From contig NZ_VCKW01000001.1 of assembly GCF_005889715.1 (NCBI RefSeq), positions 1 to 64,000 on the forward strand: a stretch of 64,000 bases of DNA. Reading direction: 5' to 3'. Both the position numbers and the translations under genes were made by a program. The notes beneath the pieces were generated by a model. That model had not been told where the DNA came from. It saw only the letters and a list, made by a program, of their open reading frames with translations, and did not search any database. Of the stretch, positions 6,683 to 14,268 are shown piece after piece (position 1 is the stretch's first letter; the number at the start of each line of letters is the position of its first letter). The stretch is from Actinomadura soli (GTDB taxonomy: Bacteria > Actinomycetota > Actinomycetes > Streptosporangiales > Streptosporangiaceae).

Positions 6683-8518
6683 CTAACGCTTGATTTTGTA
6701 GACCTGTACACCGTTGCGAACCTGGTCTTTGGTAAGCGTGGTTTTAGTGCCTACGTAATCACCTGCACTCGCTGTCCCGACGGGTTGGTTGTCGAGCTGC
6801 AGCGAAGTGACGTCTTCCTCGATAAAGTCCACCGGCAGTTCGTAGGCGACTCGGTCACCCACAGCAAGGGGCTGCGACAATCGTAGTCCTACTACGGAAG
6901 CCTTTGGCCAGTGGCCATCAATGTGCCCGATCGGCTCGTAGTGTGCGGGAACGGGGTGGACGCGGCCTGACGTCACGAACAGGGGAGCGATATCCTCGTG
7001 GCGCCAGCTATGCATGATGAAATTTCGCGTGAGGCGGAACAGGTCCCATGCAGTCAGCAAGGACAAGTCCTGCTCTTCAGCGTTGGTGACGACGTCCTCC
7101 TGAAAGACGTGTTCGTGCTCGCGGTCGAGGCCTGGCAGATGTCGCTGATGATTGACGATCGCCATACCGCGGATGTTGTGTGTTCGCCATTCGCGCATGC
7201 GAGGCGCGATGTACTTGGCGACTTGCAGTGAGCTGGCTTCTTTGGGTGTGCCGGCTATTCCCTTGATCTCAACCAGCACGGGCACGGCTGCGTCCATGAT
7301 GCGTACGTCTTCGCGTCGCGGACCGGTTGCACCGGACGCCTCAGCCTCGGCGTCTACATCACGCACATCTGTGAAGCCGAGCGTCGTCAGTGCTTGAATA
7401 ACAGCCTTGACCAGGTTGTCGCCGGTGGCGGTGATGAGCTCGTGCAGGAAACCATACTGGTCGCGGCTGGCTGCGATTTGCTCTTCGAGTCCGCGGATGC
7501 GGAGGCGGGCAGCCTCTTCAATCCTGGTGATCTCGTCCTTGACTGTCATGATCTGAGGCAGCTCGTATGCGGGGCGCTGCACCCAGAAGCTTCGCTCAGC
7601 GTGAGGAAAGAGGCGCGGTACGAGCGTGGGAAGGACGACTTCGACCAGTTCGACTACCAGGTCAGCTCGTCGTTTGATTTGGGGAAGTATGAAGATTAGC
7701 CCGGATTTGCCTTCTTCCTGGGCGGGGTAGAGGAGTCCGCCTACCGACGCTCCATACTTGTTTGTAGCCAGTGTCACCCATTTATAATCGTTGTTCCACG
7801 GCGACGGTTCGACTATGCATTCGAAGCGACCGGTCTCCAGGAAGCTGCTGATTCCGATCTCGTTGCAGGCGCTGGTAGGTTGGATCTCTCGTCCACTGTC
7901 GTTCTTGATCCGCAATTTGGAAGTTTCTGTTAGCAAGCTCCAGTTGCTGAGGCCACGTAGTTCACGATTGCCAAGAGGCTCTCTTAGTTCGCCAAATGAA
8001 TTCTTTTCGCTAATGAAGCACCCCGGTTCGAAACGCGCGCCAGCGAATACAATAAAGATGCCTCCATGCTCATGGATGCGGTTCATGGCATCGGACGTGC
8101 GTTCCATATTGATTGGTCGCGGGTCAATGACGCCCGTTACTGTAGGAGTCCATATGGCTGGGACGCCCTGAGGCGGCTGTTCGAATGAGTCTTCGGTAGC
8201 TCTCTTCAGTGCTGGACCGGTGAGGTCTACGATGACAATTTCTTGCTCCGTGTAATCATCGGGTAGGTCATCACTCATTGCTAGTGGCAAGTAGCTGCTA
8301 CTTTTGGGCACCGAAACGGGCTGGCCGAAGGAGCTTGCGGATGTCGCATACCCGCGCTGCTTAAGCACCGAGGCAACGTCCGGGCTGTCGATGACGAGGA
8401 TCTTGGGGTGCGGGTATTTTGGTGCAAAATCGTCCTGTTTGTCGGAATGTGTGGATCGTGTCGCAATCGTGTTAGAGGTGTCGGCGGAGGTCACGGGCTG
8501 GGCTCGGCGCTTCCACAT
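6683..8518 (-). CDS. PD-(D/E)xK nuclease fused to a beta-barrel-like domain
   Basis: From ATG 8518 the product has 611 residues. The N-terminal third resembles an alpha/beta sensor (KILVIDSPDV, EIVIVDLTGP, GGIFIVFAGARFEPG). A coiled coil (RIEEAARLRIRGLEEQIAAS) precedes a Mrr/restriction-like core with LTTLGFTDVRD, REDVRIMD (Asp near 402) and PVLVEIKG (E-x-K near 416-418), fitting PD-(D/E)xK nucleases. The last 80 residues, with LAVGDRVAYELPVDFIEEDV and ending in GVQVYKIKR, resemble the barrel of translation factors or U32-type C-termini. The open frame continues upstream to 8833, but that part is a remnant of a recombinase HTH, so the shorter start was chosen. The gene is low in GC. Confidence 0.65.
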   Translation of the reverse strand: MWKRRAQPVTSADTSNTIATRSTHSDKQDDFAPKYPHPKILVIDSPDVASVLKQRGYATSASSFGQPVSVPKSSSYLPLAMSDDLPDDYTEQEIVIVDLTGPALKRATEDSFEQPPQGVPAIWTPTVTGVIDPRPINMERTSDAMNRIHEHGGIFIVFAGARFEPGCFISEKNSFGELREPLGNRELRGLSNWSLLTETSKLRIKNDSGREIQPTSACNEIGISSFLETGRFECIVEPSPWNNDYKWVTLATNKYGASVGGLLYPAQEEGKSGLIFILPQIKRRADLVVELVEVVLPTLVPRLFPHAERSFWVQRPAYELPQIMTVKDEITRIEEAARLRIRGLEEQIAASRDQYGFLHELITATGDNLVKAVIQALTTLGFTDVRDVDAEAEASGATGPRREDVRIMDAAVPVLVEIKGIAGTPKEASSLQVAKYIAPRMREWRTHNIRGMAIVNHQRHLPGLDREHEHVFQEDVVTNAEEQDLSLLTAWDLFRLTRNFIMHSWRHEDIAPLFVTSGRVHPVPAHYEPIGHIDGHWPKASVVGLRLSQPLAVGDRVAYELPVDFIEEDVTSLQLDNQPVGTASAGDYVGTKTTLTKDQVRNGVQVYKIKR

Positions 8519-8575
8519 GGGTAAGAAGGTAAACCCTCGGCACGACACTCGACATCTGGATTCAATGGTCTGCGC

Positions 8576-8730
8576 CTGCAGCCCGCGCGGCCTCGCCTGC
8601 ACCCCTCGTTCGATCAGGCGGAGCCGCGTGGTGTCGGCACTTACCTCCAGCCGCTTACCGATGCGCGCAAGCGACCAACCCTCCTCGTGCAGGCGTGAGG
8701 GCTGCTCGACCTGGTTGGGGGGCATGACAC
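8576..8730 (-). pseudogene. Remnant of a duplicated recombinase-type HTH gene
   Basis: The segment encodes HEEGWSLARIGKRLEVSADT and RLRLIERGVQARPRG. This closely matches the end of the intact neighbour at 8840-9289 (YQEGWSLARIGKRMSVDGQT, RSRLVERGVRMRD). Only the last HTH is present. It is in frame with the nuclease gene downstream, giving a chance fusion to the upstream open frame. It indicates a tandem duplication or unequal recombination in which the second copy decayed. Confidence 0.6.
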
Positions 8731-8839
8731 GCCGATGGGAGCCAGTTCCACGTTCATGATCCCGCTCTACGCTGGGCGCGGCAGGCGTACCGGAACTTCG
8801 GGACTGGATGCGAAGGACTCCGACAAGCGGCAACGTGCG

Positions 8840-9289
8840 TCACGGCCGCTCCCTCCCATGCGTATCCCTCATCCTCACCCCACGCTCCACCAGTCGGCTC
8901 CGCACCGTCTGGCCATCAACGCTCATGCGCTTGCCGATCCGTGCGAGTGACCAGCCTTCTTGGTACAGCTTCACCGCCTCGTCGATCTGCTCAGGGCTCA
9001 TCCCACCCATACGCATCTTCACGCCATGACGGCGCAGGATCTTGCTTACCGTTACCCGGTGGATGTGGAAGCGACGAGCGATCTGGTACACCGAAGCGCC
9101 CGCTCGGTAGGCGGCCACTACTTCTTGGGCTTCTTGCTCTTTGAGCTGCTTCGCACGACCGGGGAGGTTTCGTGCGGGCTTCGTGGGTACCGGCGCGGTG
9201 GGCGATGGCAGCTTGCGTAGGAGCGTCTCAAGGGCCTTGGCCTGTGTACCGGGGTTGTACAGAGGTGGCGGGAGGCCCACCCAGGTCAC
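8840..9289 (-). CDS. Double-HTH protein of the serine-recombinase C-terminal type
   Basis: The product (149 aa from GTG 9289) carries two HTH units. The first is QEVVAAYRAGASVYQIARRF with HIHRVTVSKILRRHGV, a Hin/resolvase HTH_7-type. The second is DEAVKLYQEGWSLARIGKRM with RSRLVERGVRMRD. This is the DNA-binding tail of actinobacterial resolvases and invertases. No catalytic domain (Y-x-R-V-S) is found in frame upstream, so it is either a stand-alone DNA-binding protein or a truncated recombinase. A strong hairpin abuts the proposed start, which leaves the start uncertain. Confidence 0.55.
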   Translation of the reverse strand: MTWVGLPPPLYNPGTQAKALETLLRKLPSPTAPVPTKPARNLPGRAKQLKEQEAQEVVAAYRAGASVYQIARRFHIHRVTVSKILRRHGVKMRMGGMSPEQIDEAVKLYQEGWSLARIGKRMSVDGQTVRSRLVERGVRMRDTHGRERP

Positions 9290-9320
9290 AGGCCGGTTCC
9301 GACCAAGGAACCGGCCTTTT
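9290..9320 (+). terminator. 11-bp stem hairpin with T tract
   Basis: AGGCCGGTTCC (9290-9300), loop GACCAA, GGAACCGGCCT (9307-9317), then T to 9320. Read on the plus strand this is a classical intrinsic terminator. No plus-strand gene precedes it within 1 kb, and on the minus strand it lies just before the HTH gene. It may instead be a recombination or attachment-type inverted repeat, or an attenuator. Confidence 0.5.
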
Positions 9321-9733
9321 CGATCTCCGTACGGCCGCGAAGTACAGCAGTAGCCCCCGTAATCAGGGGCCTGCCCATCTGTGCGAGGGTGCTGGGTGGA
9401 CGAGATGAAGCGGCCGGGCCGGAGTCCGGGTTGCCGGAGACAATCTGCAATGGCCACCTGTGTGGGAGGCATGCCTGGCCGCGCTTTATCGACCGAGGAC
9501 GCGGGGAGCGCAACCCCATGGTCCGGGTCGGCGTCGAGGTCGGACCGTGGAGACAGGTCAGGGGGATGTTCTCGCCACACTCAGTGGCACCATCCGGCTG
9601 ATCTGGGGCGGCTCGTGCACCCTGCTCATTCCGGCCGATTCAACCGTCGTCCTCTAGGCTGACGACAGGTCAGGCAGACGCCTCGGGGGCCACCGCCCGC
9701 TCTGGTGCTGCCCGGGCCAAAGGGAGATCGGCG
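9321..9733. other. Intergenic stretch without recognised gene
   Basis: This 413-bp stretch has no frame with recognisable product or ribosome site. A second short inverted repeat, CCCCCGTAATCAGGGG, lies near 9355-9371. The right end supplies the upstream region of the gene at 9734, including GGGAGATC just before its ATG. Confidence 0.4.
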
Positions 9734-10582
9734 ATGCAGGTCCCAAGATCCAAACGCTCGATGCTGTTCCTGGGCGCGACCCCGACCTGTCTCACCGCCG
9801 CCGGCCGATACCGCGCCTGGAAGGCATTGGGCGCGCCACTACCACCAGAACCCAGCTTGGCCACCATCGCCCTCGCACTCGCCGACCTGAACACGCGGGT
9901 CTCCCCCTGGCGAGCACTGGTTCGCGACCACCTGCGCGAATGCGTGCGTACCGCCGTAATCGACGTCCTGCGGGGCGAGGCGTTCACCCGCGCAGAGCCC
10001 GGTCCGTCGGATGAACTGTCGGATGCCGCGCTGTCACGGCTGGCCGGCCAACGGGTCAGGGAAATCAGCCGTCAAGCCGACCCGGAGATGGCCAGGACGC
10101 ATCCGTTGCTGCTCACCCTGCACCGGTTCGCCGAACCGGGCACCGATCCGCTGGTCTGGCTCGCGGCCAACGCGGCCCAGCAAGCCGTCGAGATCGCCTT
10201 CAAAGCGACGATCGCCGCCTGCGCCCGCGCCTGTGACCCTGGAGACATCCAGGCACTCAGGACGATCACCGCCGCTGAGCGGCGACTGCAGCCGGCGCCC
10301 TACAACAAGATCCAGCTGGCCGAAATCGTCCTTGGCCGCGCCGGATGGCAGGTGTGCACCACTGCCCGCACGCGCTGGCTCGGAATCTCACAGATCGCCG
10401 ACGACCTGGGGACCGACTATCTCGTCACCGGCACCAGCGCCGATGAGACAAAACGGTGGCGCACCACCATCCGGCGCGTCCGGCAGACGTGCCGCCCACC
10501 CGTGCCCGAGGCGGCTACGGCCATCGTGCTGACCATCAACCCCATGGAACCGGACGAGTCTGTGATCCGCGTGAATCTTTGA
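9734..10582 (+). CDS. Hypothetical 282-aa protein
   Basis: Not recognised. The first 60 residues (LFLGATPTCLTAAGRYRAWK) could hold one hydrophobic stretch. The middle is helical and Ala-rich (AANAAQQAVEIAFKATIAAC). Near residues 205-240 a short HTH-like segment, WLGISQIADDLGTDYLVTG, is followed by a basic stretch, KRWRTTIRRVRQ. GGGAG lies 10 nt before the ATG. Codon use matches the high-GC backbone, in contrast to the preceding island. It could be a DNA-binding protein of the neighbouring element, but this is not established. Confidence 0.6.
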   Translation: MQVPRSKRSMLFLGATPTCLTAAGRYRAWKALGAPLPPEPSLATIALALADLNTRVSPWRALVRDHLRECVRTAVIDVLRGEAFTRAEPGPSDELSDAALSRLAGQRVREISRQADPEMARTHPLLLTLHRFAEPGTDPLVWLAANAAQQAVEIAFKATIAACARACDPGDIQALRTITAAERRLQPAPYNKIQLAEIVLGRAGWQVCTTARTRWLGISQIADDLGTDYLVTGTSADETKRWRTTIRRVRQTCRPPVPEAATAIVLTINPMEPDESVIRVNL

Positions 10583-11088
10583 AGATCGCCGCCGCATCCA
10601 GGTCGGGGCCGAGCCCGGGCAGGACGACGTAGGCCAGGCTGGTGGCGACGCCGCGATGGTCCGGGATAGCGGGGTCCTGTTGTCCTAGCGGTCGCGGAAG
10701 TGCCTCTGAACCTCGGGGTCCAGGGGCGCTTTGCCGGGAGCGACTGGCGCCCACAAGGGCGGGCGTCGGCGCCCATCGGACACCGGTCTTGGGGCTCGCC
10801 ATGGCATCGCTGGGATTGCGGTGATCGGTCAAACTCGGTGCGGCGTGGCACGCCCATCGTGACGGGCCGGATCTGCCGGCGGGCGACAGGAAGCTCGCTG
10901 CTGAGGGCGTGAGTTGGAGGCTTTGCTGCGGGTGGAATGTCCAGGTGGCACGGTTCGCGGGGCTGTGTCACTATTGTCGGCGCTCGGAGGCCGGTACCGG
11001 CGGTTCTTGTCCGGGCGACGGGGAGTGGGGGAGGTCGAGTGCACCGGACGGGCGTCGCGGGTGTGCGCGGGCGAGGGCGGGGCCGCTG
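10583..11088. other. Intergenic stretch without recognised gene
   Basis: The 506-bp interval has several overlapping open frames on both strands typical of GC-rich noise and none with a convincing start. A frame reading upstream from the next gene exists from 10909, but the recognisable protein begins at 11089. Confidence 0.4.
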
Positions 11089-11580
11089 ATGGCCCATGCG
11101 CGTCCTCCCTCCAGACCCTCTGCGCGGCGGCGGTACGTCGTGCTCGGTGTCGTCCTGGTGATCGTGCTCTTCCTGGCCGTCGGGTACGCGGCGGCCCGGC
11201 CGTCCGGTGGTTCGGGGTCGTCTGCTGCTCCGGTGACGACCGGTGTCGATCCGGGTGGCGGGGCACCGACGCAGAGTGCGGCGCCGCCGGATTCGGTCGG
11301 GGTGGGACGGAAAGGTACCGCCACACCGTCCGAGACGCCGTCGACCGCGACACCAACGCCGTCGAGCGCCACGCCCACGCCGTCCACTAGTGAACGCGAT
11401 ACCCCGACGCCGAATCCGCCCAAGAGAAGGCCCGGCGGTTCCGCGTGGACGCCCGGCGTCAACTACCGTCCCGGCGACGCGGTGACCCATCGCGGCACGG
11501 ACTACGTGTGCCGCCAAGCCCACACCGCGCAGGCCGATTGGCAGCCCCAGGACACTCCGACGCTCTGGCAGCCGACCTGA
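11089..11580 (+). CDS. Membrane-anchored protein with chitin-binding-type CBM5/12
   Basis: From ATG 11089 the product has 163 residues. A short basic N-terminus (RPSARRR) is followed by one transmembrane helix at about residues 13-33 (YVVLGVVLVIVLFLAVGYAA), a long low-complexity linker of Thr/Pro/Ser repeats, and a C-terminal module. The module contains WTPGVNYRPGDAVTHRGTDY, then VCRQAHTAQADWQ and TLWQPT. Its W..Y..GD.V...G..Y.C...H....W....LW pattern is that of carbohydrate-binding module families 5/12. There is no catalytic domain, so it probably holds chitin or other glycan at the cell surface. Confidence 0.8.
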   Translation: MAHARPPSRPSARRRYVVLGVVLVIVLFLAVGYAAARPSGGSGSSAAPVTTGVDPGGGAPTQSAAPPDSVGVGRKGTATPSETPSTATPTPSSATPTPSTSERDTPTPNPPKRRPGGSAWTPGVNYRPGDAVTHRGTDYVCRQAHTAQADWQPQDTPTLWQPT

Positions 11581-11876
11581 TCTGCGAACGCCCGGTTCGC
11601 CGTCTCCGTTGTCTGTCCAGGAATGTGCTGAGCAGTGGTGCGGTACTTCCTGCTCGTCCCCCTCGCTTGGCCGTGATGCCTTGGAGTGCTGCGGTTGTGC
11701 TCCTTGGGGGACAATCCCTGGGCTGGCCGTGACCGTCATATGGAATGGCGGGCGTCTCTGTAAGGATTAGGTTTGTGTATTGCTGTGGTGGTGGCAATGG
11801 GGGGTTCTCGCAGTAAGCGTGTGTTCAGATTGGGGCCGTAGGAGAGGACGCTTCGAATCTCTGTGGGGGCAGCGGT
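11581..11876. other. Upstream region of the lectin-like gene
   Basis: These 296 bases hold no recognised gene. GTGGGGGCAGCGGT lies immediately before ATG 11877, with GGGGG as the likely ribosome site. Confidence 0.35.
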
Positions 11877-12965
11877 ATGAGGCAACGGTGGGCTCGTGTT
11901 GCGGTGGCGGTCGGGGTCGGTGCCATGGCCGTCACGTCGAATGGGCATGCGTCGGCTTCGGAACGGGGTCCGGGGGCCGTTCTGGTCAAGGAGGCGTTCA
12001 CTGGAGCCACTGCGGATTCGCGCTTTATCGGGTATGGGGCGGCCTGCCTGACGGGTGCGCGGCGCGGACAGGCAGAGGTGGAGGCTACGAATCATCCGCT
12101 CAGGGGCTGTCGTCGCGATCCGGTCGGGCCCGTACCGCCGGGCGGTGCGGCGCCGCGTGGGTACCTTCAGCTCACGGACGCGCACTTCGAGGAGACCGGC
12201 GCCGTGCTGTTCGACTCGCCGATCCCGGCGCGGGGTGGACTGGTGGTGGTCTTTGAGCAGTGGCAGTACGGGAATACGACGCGGGCGCCCGCGGATGGGA
12301 TCTCGTTCTTTCTGACGGACGGTGCTCGGCGGCTCACCACACCGGGTGCGTTTGGCGGAAGCCTCGGCTACGCCCAGAAGAGGCCGGGTGGCCAACCCGG
12401 TGCCCAGTTCGTGCCTGGGGTGGACGGCGGGTATCTCGGCATCGGACTCGATGTCCTGGGCGAATACTTCGGCGACGGAGAAGGGCGCGGGAATGGGTGC
12501 GAGCGCCGCTCCCCGGCCGGGACGTTCTTCCGTCAGACTGCCCCCGGGCCCAACATCGTCACAGCTCGCGGCCCCGGAGACGGCATCACCGGATACTGCC
12601 TGCTCGATGCCACGACCACCAACAAGAGGACGGCCGGGCCCTGGCCATCGTCGCTTCCCGGACGGCTGCATGGAAACCTGAAAAAGATGCCTGCCAATGT
12701 CTCGCCGGGTCGGGCTGAACGGCTGCTGGAACCGGTGAAAAGGATCGTCAGAGTGGCGGTGTCGGCTGGACGGGATCCGGTCGTGACGGTCGACATCGAC
12801 TTTCAGGACGACGAGGGTTTCGAGCGGGTTCTGAGATTCCCCGCTCCCGAGCCCATCCCGGACACCTTCAAATTCGGCTTCGCCGCGTCCACGGGACCTC
12901 TCACCGATGTGCAACTCATCCGGCGGGTCGTCCTGCGTTCCAAGCGTCAGCCGGAAGGGTCGTAG
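11877..12965 (+). CDS. Secreted lectin-like (L-type lectin fold) protein
   Basis: A 362-residue protein with a Sec signal peptide (ARVAVAVGVGAMAVTSNGHA, cleavage near residue 27). The body matches bacterial legume-lectin-like domains: EAFTGATADSRFIGYGAACL near the mature N-terminus, LVVVFEQWQYGNTTRAPADG then ISFFLTDG (the glycan/metal-binding strand region), GSLGYAQ, and GGYLGIGLDVLGEYF, which contains the conserved Asp-rich loop. C-terminal strands read DPVVTVDIDFQD and FGFAASTG. It probably binds sugars outside the cell. It follows another surface glycan-binding gene, though as a separate unit. Confidence 0.75.
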   Translation: MRQRWARVAVAVGVGAMAVTSNGHASASERGPGAVLVKEAFTGATADSRFIGYGAACLTGARRGQAEVEATNHPLRGCRRDPVGPVPPGGAAPRGYLQLTDAHFEETGAVLFDSPIPARGGLVVVFEQWQYGNTTRAPADGISFFLTDGARRLTTPGAFGGSLGYAQKRPGGQPGAQFVPGVDGGYLGIGLDVLGEYFGDGEGRGNGCERRSPAGTFFRQTAPGPNIVTARGPGDGITGYCLLDATTTNKRTAGPWPSSLPGRLHGNLKKMPANVSPGRAERLLEPVKRIVRVAVSAGRDPVVTVDIDFQDDEGFERVLRFPAPEPIPDTFKFGFAASTGPLTDVQLIRRVVLRSKRQPEGS

Positions 12966-13043
12966 CCGTCCGGATCGGCCGATCAGGTGCGGCCGGTTGC
13001 GTTTGCGAGGGACGGCCGACCCGGCGGCCGAAGGGTTCCGTCG

Positions 13044-13745
13044 TCACAGGGGCGAGGGGACAGGGCGGATCGTGAGGGTGTTGACGTCCACTCCGTGCGG
13101 CTGGTTGATCGCCCACACGATGGCGCTGGCGATCTGGTCGGCGGTCATCATCGCGCGGTCGGGCGGGCCGCCGCCGGCGTCGAAGAAGTTGGTCTCGGTG
13201 GCCCCGGGGTTGACCAAGGTCACGCCGACGCCGTCGTCCGTCACCATGCGCCTGGTGTTCTCGGCGAGCCCGGTCACCGCCCATTTGGTCGCGCCGTAGA
13301 TGTTGCCGGGGCTGTAGACGACGCCCGCGACGCTCCCGATGAGCACGATCCGTCCGCGGGTTTCGCGCAGTGCGGGCAGGGCGGCCCTGATCAGCAGCGC
13401 GGGGCCGAGCACGTTGGTGAGCACCATGTCACGCCACACAGCCGGATCTCCGTCGGTGACGTTGTCGAAGGAGGCGAAGCCGGCGTTGGCGACGACAGTG
13501 TTCAGCTGTCCGAATTCCTCGACGGTGGCGGTGACGGCCGCTTGGACGTCCTGGTAGTCGGCCGCGTCCCCGGCGAGCGTCAGAAGGCCCGAGGGCTCAC
13601 CCAGTTCTTCGGCGAACCGGCGCAGCCGGTCAGCGCCGCGTCCGGTGACGGTCACCCGATGCCCCTGGTCCAGCAGTTGCCGGGCGGTCGCCGCCCCGAT
13701 GCCGCTTCCGCCCCCGGTGATGAGGGCGACAGGAGAGTCGGTCAC
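13044..13745 (-). CDS. SDR-family NAD(P)-dependent oxidoreductase
   Basis: The 233-residue protein is a classical short-chain dehydrogenase: cofactor loop TGGGSGIG (residues 10-17), structural NAG (VVANAG, 84-89), catalytic Ser138, and Y150-G-A-T-K154, followed by PGATETNF. The substrate is unknown; closest in type are 3-oxoacyl-ACP reductase-like or serine-dehydrogenase-type SDRs. GTG 13745 was chosen because GGAAGG lies 7 nt upstream and the Rossmann fold starts directly after. It is transcribed towards the lectin-like gene. Confidence 0.88.
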   Translation of the reverse strand: MTDSPVALITGGGSGIGAATARQLLDQGHRVTVTGRGADRLRRFAEELGEPSGLLTLAGDAADYQDVQAAVTATVEEFGQLNTVVANAGFASFDNVTDGDPAVWRDMVLTNVLGPALLIRAALPALRETRGRIVLIGSVAGVVYSPGNIYGATKWAVTGLAENTRRMVTDDGVGVTLVNPGATETNFFDAGGGPPDRAMMTADQIASAIVWAINQPHGVDVNTLTIRPVPSPL

Positions 13746-14268
13746 GTGCGGCCTTCCGGAGTCGCATGATCCGTTCGCCAGGGTGGTTCCCTTGCCGGAC
13801 GGCTTGATCAGGTTACACACGGCCGGATCCGGTTCGGCGGGCCAGGCCATTTCGCCGTTCACATTGTGTCGCCGGTGTTCGTCGTGCTGTTTCGGGCGCT
13901 GTGCGGTGTGCCGCTGTCCGTCTCGTCCGTTTCGGTGGCGGTGACCCGTAGGAGCGGGCCGCTCATGAGCTGGCACGTGGACGACCCGGGCCCTTGAGTC
14001 GTGTCCGTTTCGGGACGCTGAGTCGCGGTTTTGATCGGTCGTCGCTCTAGAATGAGGACGACGACCACATCGCCGACATTGCGGGCGATGGTCAGCGAAC
14101 TGAGCACCCTGGCTGATCAACGGCCAGTGCCCGCATGGACGGTCGGCGCCGGACACTGGGGTCCGCGTCGGAGAGGTCACGGAGGCCGCTTCGTGAGCAT
14201 CGTCGGCGTGACGGCCGCCTATCTGCCGGCTTGCGTGCACGCTTCCATCCGGACGGGCGGTGCCTGAC
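13746..14268. other. Intergenic stretch between divergent genes
   Basis: A 523-bp gap separates the SDR gene from the ABC operon. Frames such as 14031-14267 (78 codons) and 13859-14107 on the other strand show no recognisable product. The gap must hold the promoters of both flanking units, but no convincing -35/-10 pair could be fixed by eye. Confidence 0.4.

Noticed and set aside
8519-8833. N-terminal extension of the nuclease gene to 8833
   Set aside because: The added residues consist of a broken recombinase HTH copy and antisense-like sequence, not part of the nuclease family.
10536-10832. 98-codon minus-strand frame after the 282-aa hypothetical gene
   Set aside because: It overlaps the end of that gene, shows no recognisable domain and has no clear ribosome site.
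14031-14267. 78-codon frame just upstream of the sugar ABC operon
   Set aside because: No ribosome site or similarity was seen. Its end next to the ABC start looks accidental, though a leader peptide cannot be fully excluded.
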